Positions 50,442-57,290 of a DNA stretch of 64,000 nucleotides are shown here, one piece after another. The translations under genes were made by a program, and so were the position numbers. The DNA lies in the NCBI GenBank assembly GCA_019752015.1, contig JAIEMQ010000016.1:62001-126000 (forward strand). The letters run 5' to 3'. Each line of letters starts with the position of its first letter. Position 1 is the stretch's first letter. This stretch comes from Cyanobacteriota bacterium. Lineage in GTDB: Bacteria > Acidobacteriota > Vicinamibacteria > Vicinamibacterales > UBA2999. The notes beneath the pieces are model-generated. The model saw nothing but the letters and a program-made list of their open reading frames with translations, had not been told where the DNA came from and ran no database searches.

Positions 50442-51767
50442 ATGCGAGCGGCCGACACCGTCACTGTCACTGTCACCCCCGCGCTGTCGATCGCCGGCGC
50501 ACTCCGCGTGCCCGGCGACAAATCCATTTCGCATCGCTACGCCCTGCTTGCCGCGATCGCCGACGGACGATCGACGATTGCCAACTACGCGCCGGGCGCC
50601 GACTGCGCATCGACGCTCGCATGCGTCGCCGCCCTCGGCGCTATCGTCTCACGAACCCCAGCAGCGGCGCCCGGTGAACCGCCGCTCGTCACCATTGACG
50701 GCCGCGGCTTGCGCGGCCTTGCCGCGCCCGGCGCGGCGCTCGATTGCGGCAATTCCGGCAGCACCATGCGGATGCTGGGCGGTGTGCTCGCGGCACACCC
50801 CTTCATATCGACCTTAATCGGCGACGCTTCACTGTCGCGCCGGCCGATGCGCCGCATCATCGGCCCGCTGTCGCAAATGGGGGCCACCGTGACCGCCGGT
50901 CCCGGGGACCGGCCGCCAGTAACTATCCAGGGGGCAAACCTGACCGGCATTCACTTCACGCCCGAAACACCCAGTGCGCAGGTGAAATCGGCCGTGCTGC
51001 TGGCAGGGCTGCAGGCGAGCGGGGAAACCACGGTGTTGGAGCCCGCTTCTACTCGTGATCATACGGAACGGGCGCTCGTTGCGTTCGGCGCCCGGGTCAC
51101 CGTGGACGGCCGATTGATCACGGTAAAAGGCGGCCAGCGGCTGTCCGGCGTGTCTCTGAATGTACCCGGCGACATTTCATCGGCGGCCTTCGTGGCCGTC
51201 GCCGCGGCGGCCATCGCCGGCTCCGACGTGTCGATCACCAACGTCGGCCTGAACCCCAGCCGCGCCGCGCTCCTCGATGTGCTGAAGCGTTTTGGCGCCG
51301 AGGTCGAGGCGACGGTCGAGGGTCAGTGGAACGGCGAGCCGGTCGGCCGCCTGCGCGTCAGGCACGGCGCGATGAAGGACCTCGTCATCACGCCGGATGA
51401 AGTGCCCGAAGTGATCGACGAGCTGCCCGTGCTCGCGACGCTCGGCACCTTCGGCGGCAGCGTGTCGGTGTCGGGCGCGGGCGAGCTGCGCGTCAAGGAA
51501 AGCGATCGCATCGCGGAGCTCGTGGCGGGCTTGCGCGCGATGGGCGCGGATGCCGACGAGCGGCCCGATGGATTCCAGGTGCGCGGGGGGCGGCGTCTCA
51601 CGGGCGGCACCGTGCACGCGCGCCACGATCATCGCCTCGCGATGGCCTTCGCGATTGCCGCGCTTGGCGCCACCGGACCGACGCGCATCGAAGGCGCCGA
51701 CGCGGTCGCGGTCTCCTACCCCGCGTTTTTTGAAGATCTCGATCGACTCGCGCAAAGGCCGAATTGA
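50442..51767 (+). CDS. aroA: 3-phosphoshikimate 1-carboxyvinyltransferase (EPSP synthase)
   Basis: Sixth step of the shikimate pathway, joining shikimate-3-phosphate and PEP. 441 residues in the two-domain family. Motifs: PGDKSISHRYALL (about 22-34), CGNSGSTMRML (about 103-113), RRPMRRIIGPLSQMGA, and DHTERALVAFGA; the C-terminal half has DRIAELVAGLRAMGAD and DHRLAMAFAIAALGA. Start is the ATG at 50442. Overlaps aroK as TTGA. Confidence 0.96.
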   Translation: MRAADTVTVTVTPALSIAGALRVPGDKSISHRYALLAAIADGRSTIANYAPGADCASTLACVAALGAIVSRTPAAAPGEPPLVTIDGRGLRGLAAPGAALDCGNSGSTMRMLGGVLAAHPFISTLIGDASLSRRPMRRIIGPLSQMGATVTAGPGDRPPVTIQGANLTGIHFTPETPSAQVKSAVLLAGLQASGETTVLEPASTRDHTERALVAFGARVTVDGRLITVKGGQRLSGVSLNVPGDISSAAFVAVAAAAIAGSDVSITNVGLNPSRAALLDVLKRFGAEVEATVEGQWNGEPVGRLRVRHGAMKDLVITPDEVPEVIDELPVLATLGTFGGSVSVSGAGELRVKESDRIAELVAGLRAMGADADERPDGFQVRGGRRLTGGTVHARHDHRLAMAFAIAALGATGPTRIEGADAVAVSYPAFFEDLDRLAQRPN

Positions 51768-52264
51768 AGACCGACAAGATTTACCTCGTGGGCTTCATGG
51801 GCGCCGGCAAATCGAGCGTGGCGCGCGCGCTCGGCAAGCGCCTCGACTGGAAAGTCGAGGACATCGACACGCGCATCGAGCAGTCCGAGCGCCGCGACAT
51901 CCCCGCCATCTTCCGCGAGAAGGGCGAGCCGTACTTTCGCGCCCGCGAGCGCGAGACGCTCGTCGGCCTGCTCGCCGAACGCGGCGCGGTGGTCGCTTCC
52001 GGCGGCGGCACCTTCGCGGATGCGTCAAACCGTGAACTGATGTTGAGGGACGGCGCCGTCGTCTGGCTCGATGCGCCGTTGCAAACTGTGCTGCAACGCG
52101 TGCCTCAGGATGGGCGGCGTCCGCTGGCTGCGGATCGGCTGGGAATGGAACAGCTTTATAATCAGCGCCTCGCGGCCTACCGCCAGGCGCACCTCCGGGT
52201 GGACGCAGGACGCGGCTCCGTCGAGGAGCTCGTCGATCTCATCATGGAGTGGCTGGACACTTAG
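51764..52264 (+). CDS. aroK: shikimate kinase
   Basis: Phosphorylates shikimate at C3, one step before aroA. 166 residues. Walker A GFMGAGKSSVARALG (10-24), DIDTRIEQSERR (shikimate-binding Asp near 34), Gly-rich ASGGGTFAD, and LID-domain DGRRPLAADR. TTG start at 51764 overlaps the aroA stop, so the two are translationally coupled. Confidence 0.95.
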   Translation: MKTDKIYLVGFMGAGKSSVARALGKRLDWKVEDIDTRIEQSERRDIPAIFREKGEPYFRARERETLVGLLAERGAVVASGGGTFADASNRELMLRDGAVVWLDAPLQTVLQRVPQDGRRPLAADRLGMEQLYNQRLAAYRQAHLRVDAGRGSVEELVDLIMEWLDT

Positions 52265-52269
52265 ACCGC

Positions 52270-53013
52270 ATGCGCTACCTGGTAATCAGCGACATACACG
52301 CGAACCTCGAGGCCTTCGAGACCGTGATGGCCGAGGCCAAGACGATCGGCTACGACAAGGTGCTGCTGCTTGGCGACCTGGTCGGCTACGGCGCCGATCC
52401 GAACGCCATTTGCGAGAAGGTTCGCGAGCTGAAGCCCGACGCGCTGATCCGCGGCAATCACGACAAGGTGGGTTCGGGCGTCGAAAGTCCAGAAGGCTTC
52501 AACGCGGTCGCGCGGAGCGCCATCAAGTGGACTTACGAAACGCTGACGAAGGAGAACCGCGAGTGGCTCGCGGGACTGCCCGCCGGCCCGATGATCGTCG
52601 ACGATACGATCGAGATCTGCCACGGCACGCCGTTCGACGAAGACGCCTACGTGTTCGACGATCTGGACGCGCTGCGCGCGATGCACGCGGCGCGGCGGCC
52701 GCTCTGCCTGTTCGGCCACACTCACGTGCAGGTGGGCCACTATCTGTCACGCGATCAATTCGGCCTCGCGACCGCCGACGATCAACGGCCGCTCGGCATT
52801 CCGCTCGACGCAGCGAATCGTTATCTGGTGAATCCCGGCTCGGTCGGCCAGCCGCGCGACGGCGATCCGCGCGCCGGCTTCGGCATTGTCGATATCGACG
52901 CGCGTGAGATGACGATCTATCGCGTGGAATATCCGATCGCGCAGGCGCAGGCCCGCATCATCGAAGAGGGATTGCCGGACGTGCTCGCGCAGCGGCTCGC
53001 GCTCGGCCGCTAA
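52270..53013 (+). CDS. calcineurin-like metallophosphoesterase
   Basis: 247 residues. Metal-binding motifs in order: SDIHANLEAF (DxH, about 7-16), GDLVGYGADP (GDxxxxG), IRGNHDKVG (GNHD), and GHTHVQVG (GHxH), all intact. Close to YfcE-type and bacterial diadenosine-tetraphosphatase-like phosphoesterases; substrate unknown. Start is the ATG at 52270, 5 bp after aroK, so it is probably in the aroA-aroK operon. Its stop overlaps the repeat-encoded end of the convergent small gene. Confidence 0.9.
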   Translation: MRYLVISDIHANLEAFETVMAEAKTIGYDKVLLLGDLVGYGADPNAICEKVRELKPDALIRGNHDKVGSGVESPEGFNAVARSAIKWTYETLTKENREWLAGLPAGPMIVDDTIEICHGTPFDEDAYVFDDLDALRAMHAARRPLCLFGHTHVQVGHYLSRDQFGLATADDQRPLGIPLDAANRYLVNPGSVGQPRDGDPRAGFGIVDIDAREMTIYRVEYPIAQAQARIIEEGLPDVLAQRLALGR

Positions 53014-53192
53014 CGTTCTGCCTTTTGCCTTTTGCCTTCTGCCTTTTGCGTCCTGCCTTCTGCCTTCTTCAGCTGCGCGGCGAAAGCATCCTGCGTGGCC
53101 CGCGAACCGAGAATCCAGCCGATTACGACGCCAATCAACAACACCGCGGGGATGAAGATGAAGTGCGACGCGGTTGGAATGCCGATTTCCAT
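53010..53192 (-). CDS. small single-pass membrane protein at end of ccm operon
   Basis: 60 residues: one membrane helix (FIFIPAVLLIGVVIGWILGSR, about 10-30) and a basic tail QLKKAEGRTQKAEGKRQKAER of which most is encoded by the TGCCTTT repeat. Directly abuts the ccmD-like gene (stop TAG immediately before its ATG). Probably an accessory of heme export or a ccm-linked remnant; not a named family. The tail is likely an accident of repeat expansion. Confidence 0.55.
   Translation of the reverse strand: MEIGIPTASHFIFIPAVLLIGVVIGWILGSRATQDAFAAQLKKAEGRTQKAEGKRQKAER
53019..53067. repeat. seven TGCCTTT-type heptamers
   Basis: TGCCTTT, TGCCTTT, TGCCTTC, TGCCTTT, TGCGTCC, TGCCTTC, TGCCTTC lie just after the phosphoesterase stop and encode, on the minus strand, the basic tail of the small membrane protein. 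The same unit inverted is at 56641-56667. Confidence 0.85.
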
Positions 53193-53453
53193 CTACTTCC
53201 TTCTTGATTCGAGATCGCTCAGCTCGCTTTCCACGTGCTTGAGGCGCCGCGCGATCGACCAGACATAGCCGAGCACCGCGACCCAGACGAAGCCATACGC
53301 GGCGGCGACCATGTTGATAGCGGGGATTTGCTCGCCGGGCGGCACTTCGTCAACGGGAACGAATTCCTTCGGCGGCTGGGGCTGGAGAGCCAGTGCCGGT
53401 GCCGCGGCGCCAAGCGCCAATATCAGTACGCACACGCGCAACCAGTGCCTCAT
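53193..53453 (-). CDS. ccmD: CcmD-like small membrane protein
   Basis: 86 residues: a signal-like N-terminus (VCVLILALGAAAPALA), a Pro/Glu-rich segment (FVPVDEVPPGEQIPAIN), then one membrane helix (MVAAAYGFVWVAVLGYVWSI) and a coiled coil (HVESELSDLESRRK). The YGF-V-W-Y-W pattern and position right after ccmC match CcmD, which stabilises the CcmABC heme exporter. The extra signal-like segment is unusual. I chose 53453 (ATGA overlap with ccmC) over the longer ORF. Confidence 0.72.
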   Translation of the reverse strand: MRHWLRVCVLILALGAAAPALALQPQPPKEFVPVDEVPPGEQIPAINMVAAAYGFVWVAVLGYVWSIARRLKHVESELSDLESRRK

Positions 53454-54109
53454 GCTTCGTCCTCGTCGAGATACAACGCTTCGATGCGCGCCTGCTGCAG
53501 CGCCAGCGTGGCGCGCAGGTTCAACAGCGCGATAAACAGCATCGTGAACGCCGCAAAGCAAAACCACAGCGGAATGCCGAATTCAGTCGGCAGCGTCGGC
53601 ACCACCGACGTCATCGGGTGCAGCGTGCGCCAGATGTTCACCGACACGTAAATGAACGGGACGTTGAGCATGCCGAATAGCGCCATGCCCGCGGCCAGCT
53701 TGTCCGACCCGGGCCCGCCGAACTTCCGCAGGATCGTGTAGGCCGCGAAAATCAGGAACAGCACCAGGCTCATCGTCAGGCGCGGATCCCAGACCCACCA
53801 CACCCCCCATGCCTTGCGCGCCCAGAGCGGGCCGGTCACGAGCGTCAGCGCGCCGAACAGCAGGCCCAGCTCCGCGCTCGCGATCGCCCACGCGTCGGCC
53901 GAGGCCTTCTTGAAGAACAGGAACCGGATGCTGGCGATGCCGCAGACGATCGCCGAGACCAGAAACAGGATCGCCGCCGGGAAGTGGAAGTAAAAGATCT
54001 TCTGCACCAGGCCCATCGTCGATTCAAAGGGCGCCATGTTGATCAGCCACGGCGCGACGAAGAGCATGCCGGCGGAGAGTCCGATGAATGGAGTCGTCAG
54101 CTTGCGCAT
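53450..54109 (-). CDS. ccmC: heme exporter permease CcmC
   Basis: 219 residues, six membrane helices. The tryptophan-rich heme-handling motif is WGVWWVWDPRLT (about 105-116), and conserved His flank it (FYFHFPAA near 40; WRTLHPMTS near 165). CcmC hands heme to CcmE. The gene follows ccmB by 16 bp and overlaps ccmD by ATGA. Confidence 0.95.
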   Translation of the reverse strand: MRKLTTPFIGLSAGMLFVAPWLINMAPFESTMGLVQKIFYFHFPAAILFLVSAIVCGIASIRFLFFKKASADAWAIASAELGLLFGALTLVTGPLWARKAWGVWWVWDPRLTMSLVLFLIFAAYTILRKFGGPGSDKLAAGMALFGMLNVPFIYVSVNIWRTLHPMTSVVPTLPTEFGIPLWFCFAAFTMLFIALLNLRATLALQQARIEALYLDEDEA

Positions 54110-54125
54110 GGCTCGTGCTGAAATT

Positions 54126-54809
54126 CTACTCCGTCATGACGGGCTCGAACGTCCAGAGCGACAGCGTCACGAAGATCACGTCCCAGGCAATGAGAATCGC
54201 GATCCACAGCCGCGCGAGCGGCTCGTCAGGGGTCGCCTGGAACAGCGCGGCCGTGCCGCGGACGCCGCAGATCATCACCGGGACGGTGATCGGATACAGC
54301 AGGACCGGCAGCAGCGTGTCGCGGCTGCGGACGCGCACCAGCATCGCCGCGAACAGCGTGCCGACCGCGGCAAAGCCGAGCGTCCCCGCGATCAGCAGCG
54401 TGATCAGCTTCCCGGGAAACGCCAGGATCGGGGCGTTGAACAGCAGCGCGACCAGCGGCACGAGGATGATCTCCACGAGTCCGAGCAACAGCAGGAGCCC
54501 AAGGAGCTTCCCCGCATAAATCGCAGGGCGATCGGCCGGCGCCAGCAGCAGCGCGCGCAAGGTGTCGTTGTAGCGCTCGCGCTCGAAGGTCCGCCCCATC
54601 GCGAGCGTGCCGGCAAACGAGATCGCCACCCACAGGATGCCGGCGGCGACATCATCCGGCGCGCGGCCTTCGCGAACGATCGCAAACGAGAAGATCAGCA
54701 CCACCGACACCGCGAACAGCAGCGTCGTCAGCACGATCTCCTTGCTACGGACCTCCACCGTCATGTCCTTGCGCACCACCTGCCACGCGACGCGGAAGAA
54801 GCCGCTCAC
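54126..54809 (-). CDS. ccmB: heme exporter permease CcmB
   Basis: 227 residues with six membrane helices (FAVSVVLIFSFAIV; WVAISFAGTLAMG; LLGLLLLLGLVEIILVPLVALLF and others). It shares the CcmB pattern FERERYNDTLRALLLAPADRPAIYAGK near 80-106. Partner of CcmA. GTG start overlaps the ccmA stop (GTGA). Confidence 0.93.
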   Translation of the reverse strand: MSGFFRVAWQVVRKDMTVEVRSKEIVLTTLLFAVSVVLIFSFAIVREGRAPDDVAAGILWVAISFAGTLAMGRTFERERYNDTLRALLLAPADRPAIYAGKLLGLLLLLGLVEIILVPLVALLFNAPILAFPGKLITLLIAGTLGFAAVGTLFAAMLVRVRSRDTLLPVLLYPITVPVMICGVRGTAALFQATPDEPLARLWIAILIAWDVIFVTLSLWTFEPVMTE

Positions 54810-55501
54810 GATCGAATCGTCCGCCTGTAACGATCGACGAGGCCGCGGCTGTCGGTATCGCTGCCGACAATGCGTCCCTCTTTGAGGTAGATGGCACGGC
54901 TCAGCAACCCTTCGGCCACGTCCAGATCGTGCGTCGCCAACACGATCAGACAGCCGGCCTGCTGCCGCTCGCGCAGACGCGCCACCAGCGCGGCGGTCGA
55001 CGTCTGATCGAGTCCCGTAAACGGCTCGTCGAGCAGGATCAATTGAGGGCCGTGCAGCAGCGCGCGCTCGAGCGCGACGCGCTGCCGCATGCCGCGCGAG
55101 AAGCTGGACACATAGTCATCGGCGCGATCGGAGAGATTCGCCTGCGCTAGCGCGGATGAGACGGTGCCGGCGACGTCCGCGACCCCATATAAGTGAGCAA
55201 AGAACGTCAGGTTCTCGCGCGCGGTCAGCTCGGGGTAGAGAAACAGATCGTGCCCGAGCATGCCGATCGTCGCACGGATCGCGGCACCGCCGCTTTCACC
55301 CGGGGCTCGATCGCCGTATGTGACCTGGCCGCGAGACGGTGTGACGATGGTCGCGAGAATGCTCAGCAGCGTGGACTTGCCGGCGCCGTTCGGGCCGAGC
55401 AGGCCGACGATCTCACCGGCGTCGCAGGTGAATGAGATTTGCGAGAGGGCCTTCCGTCTTCCGTAATATCTTGCGACATCGACGACGGAGAGGTGGTTCA
55501 C
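54806..55501 (-). CDS. ccmA: heme exporter ATP-binding protein CcmA
   Basis: 231 residues: ABC ATPase. Walker A GPNGAGKST (about 36-44), signature SRGMRQRVALERALL (variant, near 128), Walker B LILLDEPFTGLD, and H-loop THD. Supplies energy to the CcmABC complex that releases holo-CcmE. GTG start overlaps the upstream stop (GTGA). Confidence 0.95.
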   Translation of the reverse strand: MNHLSVVDVARYYGRRKALSQISFTCDAGEIVGLLGPNGAGKSTLLSILATIVTPSRGQVTYGDRAPGESGGAAIRATIGMLGHDLFLYPELTARENLTFFAHLYGVADVAGTVSSALAQANLSDRADDYVSSFSRGMRQRVALERALLHGPQLILLDEPFTGLDQTSTAALVARLRERQQAGCLIVLATHDLDVAEGLLSRAIYLKEGRIVGSDTDSRGLVDRYRRTIRS

Positions 55502-56688
55502 GCCGCCGCACCTCGATCGAGCTCGGCGAGCACCCGCTCGAGATCGGCCGTCGCCCGCTGCAGCCGCGCTTCATCGGCGCCGGACAGCGGCTTGCTTTGC
55601 CGCTTCCGCTCGAGCGCCACCAGTTCGTTCATCAGCTTCTCGCGGCGGGCGACGAGCTTCGCATCCTCTGCCGCGTGGGCTTTCGCCGGCGACAGCGCGA
55701 ACCATGCGCCGATCACGAAGATCAGCACTGCGGCGATCAGGCCGGCGTTTCGAGGCGTGTTGCTGTGCGCCGGCAGACCGGTCAACCGCAGCACCATGGT
55801 GTCGCCGGCATTCAGCCGCGGGCCGGTCGCCATGATGAACGGCTGGCCGGCGGAGTTCATCTCGCGCACGTCGGTCAGCTGCGGCGACGCGATCTGCATG
55901 TTGCCGATCTTCTCCATGCCGACGAACACTTGCGCGAGCGCCGCCGGCCAGGTCTGGCGCAATTCATAATTGGCGCCGGCGTTCGGCAGCGAGAAGCCGA
56001 CCTGCGCCACCGTCTTGCCGGGCGGGAACGGACCGGTGATGGTCAGCATGTCGCCCTTGGCGCTGGCGTGCGTCGACGAGCCTTGCATCACCGACGCACC
56101 GGCCGCGCCGGTCGGTAAACGAATCAGCAGCGGGCCGCCGATGTCGATCGGCGTTCGTGCGTTGTTGATCACCTCGAGCAGGTAGAACACCGTCAGGTTG
56201 TCGTCCTGGTATTCGATGATGATGCGGGACTCGGGTCCGATCTCGACGACGCCCGGCCGCGCCGGCAGTTTCGCCGCCGCCTCCGCTTCAGATTTCTCCT
56301 TGGCGGCCGCGGCCGCGATTCCGGCGATGAGCGCCACGCGTACGCCGCCCGTCGCCGGAACCGGAAACTCTTGCGAGGTCAGGGTCTCGCCATCAACCGT
56401 CGTCGTCGCCTGCACCGGCGTGCCGACGGTGAGGCCATCGAACTGCGCGCGGCCTTGCGCATCGGTCTTGCCGGTGCGCGTCGTCGTGCCGACCGTGAGC
56501 GTGACTTCCTGTCCGGCGATGTTGTTGCCCATCCGCTCGCGGACGACACGCACCGTCACCGTGCGATCAGGCAGCTCCGGTGCGGGCAAAGGCGTCCCTG
56601 CGATGGCGGATGGATCGGGCATGTTGACTTGTGCTTCCGCAAAGGCAAAAGGCAGAAGGCACAAGGCAAAACACAGGAGTCGTCTCAC
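55498..56688 (-). CDS. secreted carboxypeptidase-regulatory-like/membrane protein in ccm operon, unknown function
   Basis: 396 residues. Signal peptide (LLCFALCLLPFAFAEAQ) encoded by heptamers at 56641-56667. Then a carboxypeptidase-regulatory-like fold (VTLTVGTTTRTGKTDAQGRAQFDGLTVG), a second beta domain (about 170-315), a membrane helix (NAGLIAAVLIFVIGAWFALS, about 320-340), and a C-terminal coiled coil (LVARREKLMNELVALERKR). It lies between ccmA and the zinc-ribbon gene with GTGA overlaps on both sides, so it belongs to the operon, but it is not a canonical Ccm protein. A candidate heme-handling or apocytochrome-binding accessory by context only. Confidence 0.7.
   Translation of the reverse strand: MRRLLCFALCLLPFAFAEAQVNMPDPSAIAGTPLPAPELPDRTVTVRVVRERMGNNIAGQEVTLTVGTTTRTGKTDAQGRAQFDGLTVGTPVQATTTVDGETLTSQEFPVPATGGVRVALIAGIAAAAAKEKSEAEAAAKLPARPGVVEIGPESRIIIEYQDDNLTVFYLLEVINNARTPIDIGGPLLIRLPTGAAGASVMQGSSTHASAKGDMLTITGPFPPGKTVAQVGFSLPNAGANYELRQTWPAALAQVFVGMEKIGNMQIASPQLTDVREMNSAGQPFIMATGPRLNAGDTMVLRLTGLPAHSNTPRNAGLIAAVLIFVIGAWFALSPAKAHAAEDAKLVARREKLMNELVALERKRQSKPLSGADEARLQRATADLERVLAELDRGAAA
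56641..56667. repeat. AAAAGGC-type heptamers encoding a signal peptide
   Basis: About four units (partial AAAGGC, AAAAGGC, AGAAGGC, ACAAGGC). Read on the minus strand they encode the hydrophobic core of the signal peptide of the 55498-56688 protein. Reverse complement of the unit at 53019. Confidence 0.7.
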
Positions 56689-57290
56689 AACCTGGCTCCG
56701 CAGTTCTTGCAGAACTTCGCATCGGGGTCGTTCTCGGTCTCGCATTCTGCGCAGGACGTTCGGAGAGCGACAGCTTTAGCTGTCGCTGAACCCGCGTTAT
56801 CGCGTTCATCGTTCGAACGACCAAGTCTTTCCTGAACTTCCTTGGCGATCTGCTCTCGATACCCCCCGCCCGCATCGAGCTGTTTCATCAAGCCGAGCGC
56901 GCGGGCGCGCAGGCGGTTCGACATCTCGTCGAAGTCGGCCTTGGCGATCTTCCCCATTGCGAAATCGAACTCGAGCTCTTTAATCGAGCGCAGCACCAGC
57001 GTCTTCTCGCGCTCGAGCGCAACACGTGTGCGGCCGCCGAAGGTGATCGGCGTTTCTGGTTGATCGGACACCAGCGGAGAAAGGATGCGGTACGCGCCGA
57101 GACCGACGAAACTCACCGACACGACGGTCAGGCTGAGGATGACGATGTTGGCGGGCGACTGCCCGGTCGCGACGATCACCGTCGCCGTTGCCGCCAGCAT
57201 TCCTCCCAGCAGAAAGAACTGCCAGGGCTGAAGGAATGGCTCCTCCTCCGCGCGGCGCGCTTCGGAGGACAGGTCCTTGTCGTCAGTCAA
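56685..57290 (-). CDS. membrane protein with C-terminal zinc ribbon in ccm operon
   Basis: 201 residues from the TTG at 57290 (alternative TTG at 57311). Two membrane helices (FFLLGGMLAATATVIVATG; NIVILSLTVVSVSFVGLGAYRI) are followed by a helical cytosolic part (EKTLVLRSIKELEFDFAMGKI) and a C-terminal zinc ribbon CAECETENDPDAKFCKNCGARL. Just before the ribbon, residues encoded by 56755-56819 come from a palindromic element. The layout resembles CcmI/CycH-like helpers that lie in ccm operons (cytosolic helical pair GKI-KADFDEM), but the ribbon is not standard. Function inferred only from position. Confidence 0.72.
   Translation of the reverse strand: MTDDKDLSSEARRAEEEPFLQPWQFFLLGGMLAATATVIVATGQSPANIVILSLTVVSVSFVGLGAYRILSPLVSDQPETPITFGGRTRVALEREKTLVLRSIKELEFDFAMGKIAKADFDEMSNRLRARALGLMKQLDAGGGYREQIAKEVQERLGRSNDERDNAGSATAKAVALRTSCAECETENDPDAKFCKNCGARL
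56755..56819 (-). repeat. compound palindromic element inside the zinc-ribbon gene
   Basis: Bounded by GACGTTCGGAGAG and CGTTCGAACGA, with a perfect hairpin GCGACAG-CTTTAG-type CTGTCGC and a second, GCG-TTATCGC stem. Same ends and same CTAAAG-centred hairpin as 4320-4390; read in frame. Confidence 0.75.
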
